Below, piece after piece: positions 63,046 to 64,000 of a DNA stretch of 64,000 nucleotides (positions within the stretch are counted from its first letter, which is position 1; every line of letters starts with the position of its first letter). The notes under the pieces are model-generated. The model worked only from the letters and a program-made list of their open reading frames with translations, ran no database searches and was not told where the DNA came from. The stretch is from NCBI RefSeq assembly GCF_001742165.1, contig NZ_CP016442.1, forward strand, positions 1,364,001 through 1,428,000, in the 5' to 3' direction. The position numbers and the translations under genes were made by a program. Source of the DNA: Burkholderia stabilis. Its GTDB lineage: Bacteria > Pseudomonadota > Gammaproteobacteria > Burkholderiales > Burkholderiaceae.

Positions 63046-63527
63046 GCGACACGCCGTTGATCCGCTCGGCCGAAGCGCGCGACGTCGGCGCGATCCTCGC
63101 GCTGATGCGCGAGCTGGCCGAATTCGAGAAGCTCACGCACCTGTTCGTCGCGAGCGAAGCGGATCTCGCCGACGCGCTGTTCGGTGAACGGCCCGCTGCC
63201 GAAGCGCTCGTCGCCGAACGCGACGGCGCAATCGTTGCGTATGCGCTGTTCTTCCACAACTATTCGACGTTCCTCGGCCGTCGCGGCCTCTATCTCGAGG
63301 ATCTGTACGTGCAGCCGTCGCAGCGCGGCACCGGCCTGGGCACCGCGATGCTGCGCCACCTCGCGGCACGGGCCGTCGAGCGCGGTTGCGCGCGCTTCGA
63401 ATGGACGGTGCTCGACTGGAACCAGCCCGCGATCGATTTTTACGAGAAGATGGGCGCGACCGTGCTGCCCGAATGGCGCATTGTTCGCGTGACGGACGAC
63501 GCGCTGGACGCGCTCGCCGGACAGTAA
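63042..63527 (+). CDS. GNAT-family N-acetyltransferase
   Basis: The 161-residue protein has the GNAT core with LYLEDLYVQPSQRGTGLGTA as the acetyl-CoA loop and WNQPAIDFYEKMGA near the C terminus. It resembles diamine (spermidine/thialysine) N-acetyltransferase-like proteins, with LMRELAEFEKL at the N terminus and FFHNYSTFLG in the middle. The substrate is not proven. The start is a GTG overlapping the preceding stop. Confidence 0.9.
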   Translation: MSDTPLIRSAEARDVGAILALMRELAEFEKLTHLFVASEADLADALFGERPAAEALVAERDGAIVAYALFFHNYSTFLGRRGLYLEDLYVQPSQRGTGLGTAMLRHLAARAVERGCARFEWTVLDWNQPAIDFYEKMGATVLPEWRIVRVTDDALDALAGQ

Positions 63528-63546
63528 GCGCAAGTCGATCGCTGCA

Positions 63547-63582
63547 AAAGAAAACGGGCGCCAAGGCGCCCGCTTTCTTTTC
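63547..63582. terminator. Bidirectional terminator between the acetyltransferase and rmuC
   Basis: CGGGCGCC, AA, GGCGCCCG flanked by AAAGAAAA on the left and CTTTCTTTT on the right. Confidence 0.88.
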
Positions 63583-63603
63583 TGCCGGTTTCAACGACGC
63601 GCG

Positions 63604-64000
63604 TCACGCGTCGTCCGCATCGGCGCCGTCGTTACCTTCCGCCCCGAGCAGCCCGGCCGCCGTATCGCCCGGCAGCGCCTCGACCTGCTTCAGCTTGCGG
63701 CTCATCACGCGCGTACGCTGCTCGGCGGACTCGATCGAGCGTGTGACCGTTTCGAGCTGCGCCTTCGTACGCGCGAGCACGTCGCCGAACTTGCCGAACT
63801 CCGTTTTGACTGCGCCGAGCACCTGCCACACCTCGCTCGACCGCTGTTCGATCGCAAGCGTGCGGAACCCCATCTGCAGGCTGTTCAGCAGCGCGGTGAG
63901 CGTCGTCGGCCCGGCGACCGTCACGCGATAGTCGCGCTGCAGCAAGTCGGTCAGCCCCGGGCGGCGCAGGATCTCCGCGTAGAGCCCCTCGGTCGGCAGG
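63604..64000 (-). CDS. rmuC: DNA recombination protein RmuC, C-terminal part (partial)
   Basis: The frame is open to the window edge, so the gene starts beyond 64000; about 131 C-terminal residues are visible. They match the RmuC nuclease-like family: LPTEGLYAEILRRPGLTDLL, DYRVTVAGPTTLTALLNSL, MGFRTLAIEQRSSEVWQVLG, then a coiled-coil-like helix and an acidic tail. RmuC limits recombination at inverted repeats; the mechanism is not settled. Confidence 0.93.
   Translation of the reverse strand, partial: LPTEGLYAEILRRPGLTDLLQRDYRVTVAGPTTLTALLNSLQMGFRTLAIEQRSSEVWQVLGAVKTEFGKFGDVLARTKAQLETVTRSIESAEQRTRVMSRKLKQVEALPGDTAAGLLGAEGNDGADADDA

Overview
The window is GC-rich, densely coded chromosomal DNA. 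Protein similarity and gene order point to Burkholderia, most likely the Burkholderia cepacia complex. Supporting signs are the order rpoE-rseA-rseB-mucD-lepA-lepB-rnc-era-recO-pdxJ-acpS-nagZ, the block yceD-rpmF-plsX-fabHDG-acpP-fabF, and an earP-efp pair whose EF-P carries Arg32. The genus call is inference; it was read from the sequence without any database search. I see no CRISPR array, prophage or insertion sequence.

Layout. 1-6.1 kb: end of an amino-acid-type ABC binding protein, a FadR-type regulator divergent from glucarate dehydratase, two membrane proteins and a GT4 glycosyltransferase. 6.6-10.8 kb: an MsbA-like exporter and the trehalose genes otsB-otsA. 11.0-13.0 kb: a copper-delivery cassette (Sco, PCuAC, CtaG). 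13.0-18.7 kb: two acetyltransferases, a pirin/LysR pair, a free-methionine sulfoxide reductase, a ParD-like protein coupled to map, and an XRE-cupin regulator.

18.8-23.8 kb is the accessory-looking stretch. Cold-shock and translation genes (cspA, a second-type infA, rpsU) are mixed with many proteins under 115 aa that I cannot assign, plus a broken paralogue of one of them. It ends at a tRNA array (three identical tRNA-Gly and one tRNA-Cys) with a clear promoter and terminator.

24.5-50.9 kb is mostly minus-strand housekeeping: pgsA and uvrC; then earP-efp and an orphan NtrC-like regulator on the plus strand; then the long minus-strand series from yceD (50.9 kb) through fatty-acid synthesis, the sigma-E module (rpoE, rseA, rseB, mucD), translation and secretion factors (lepA, lepB), RNA enzymes (rnc, era), recO, pdxJ, acpS and nagZ. 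51-64 kb: maf and a tetrapyrrole-methylase-type methyltransferase, sppA/Rieske/gph/rluC, a long RNase E gene, molybdenum cofactor genes (moaA, mobA, moeA), a small membrane protein with an acetyltransferase, and the end of rmuC.

The main points for a second look are regulatory or architectural. They are perfect inverted repeats between divergent regulators (14.54 and 17.42 kb), hairpin-rich leaders of the fab operon and rne, a GAFDGA substitution in the sigma-54-type activator, the toxinless ParD-like/map coupling, the small-protein cluster with its decaying duplicate, and long low-complexity tails on RNase III and RNase E. I found no clear evidence of a wholly new multi-gene system; the small-protein cluster is the best candidate for undescribed biology.
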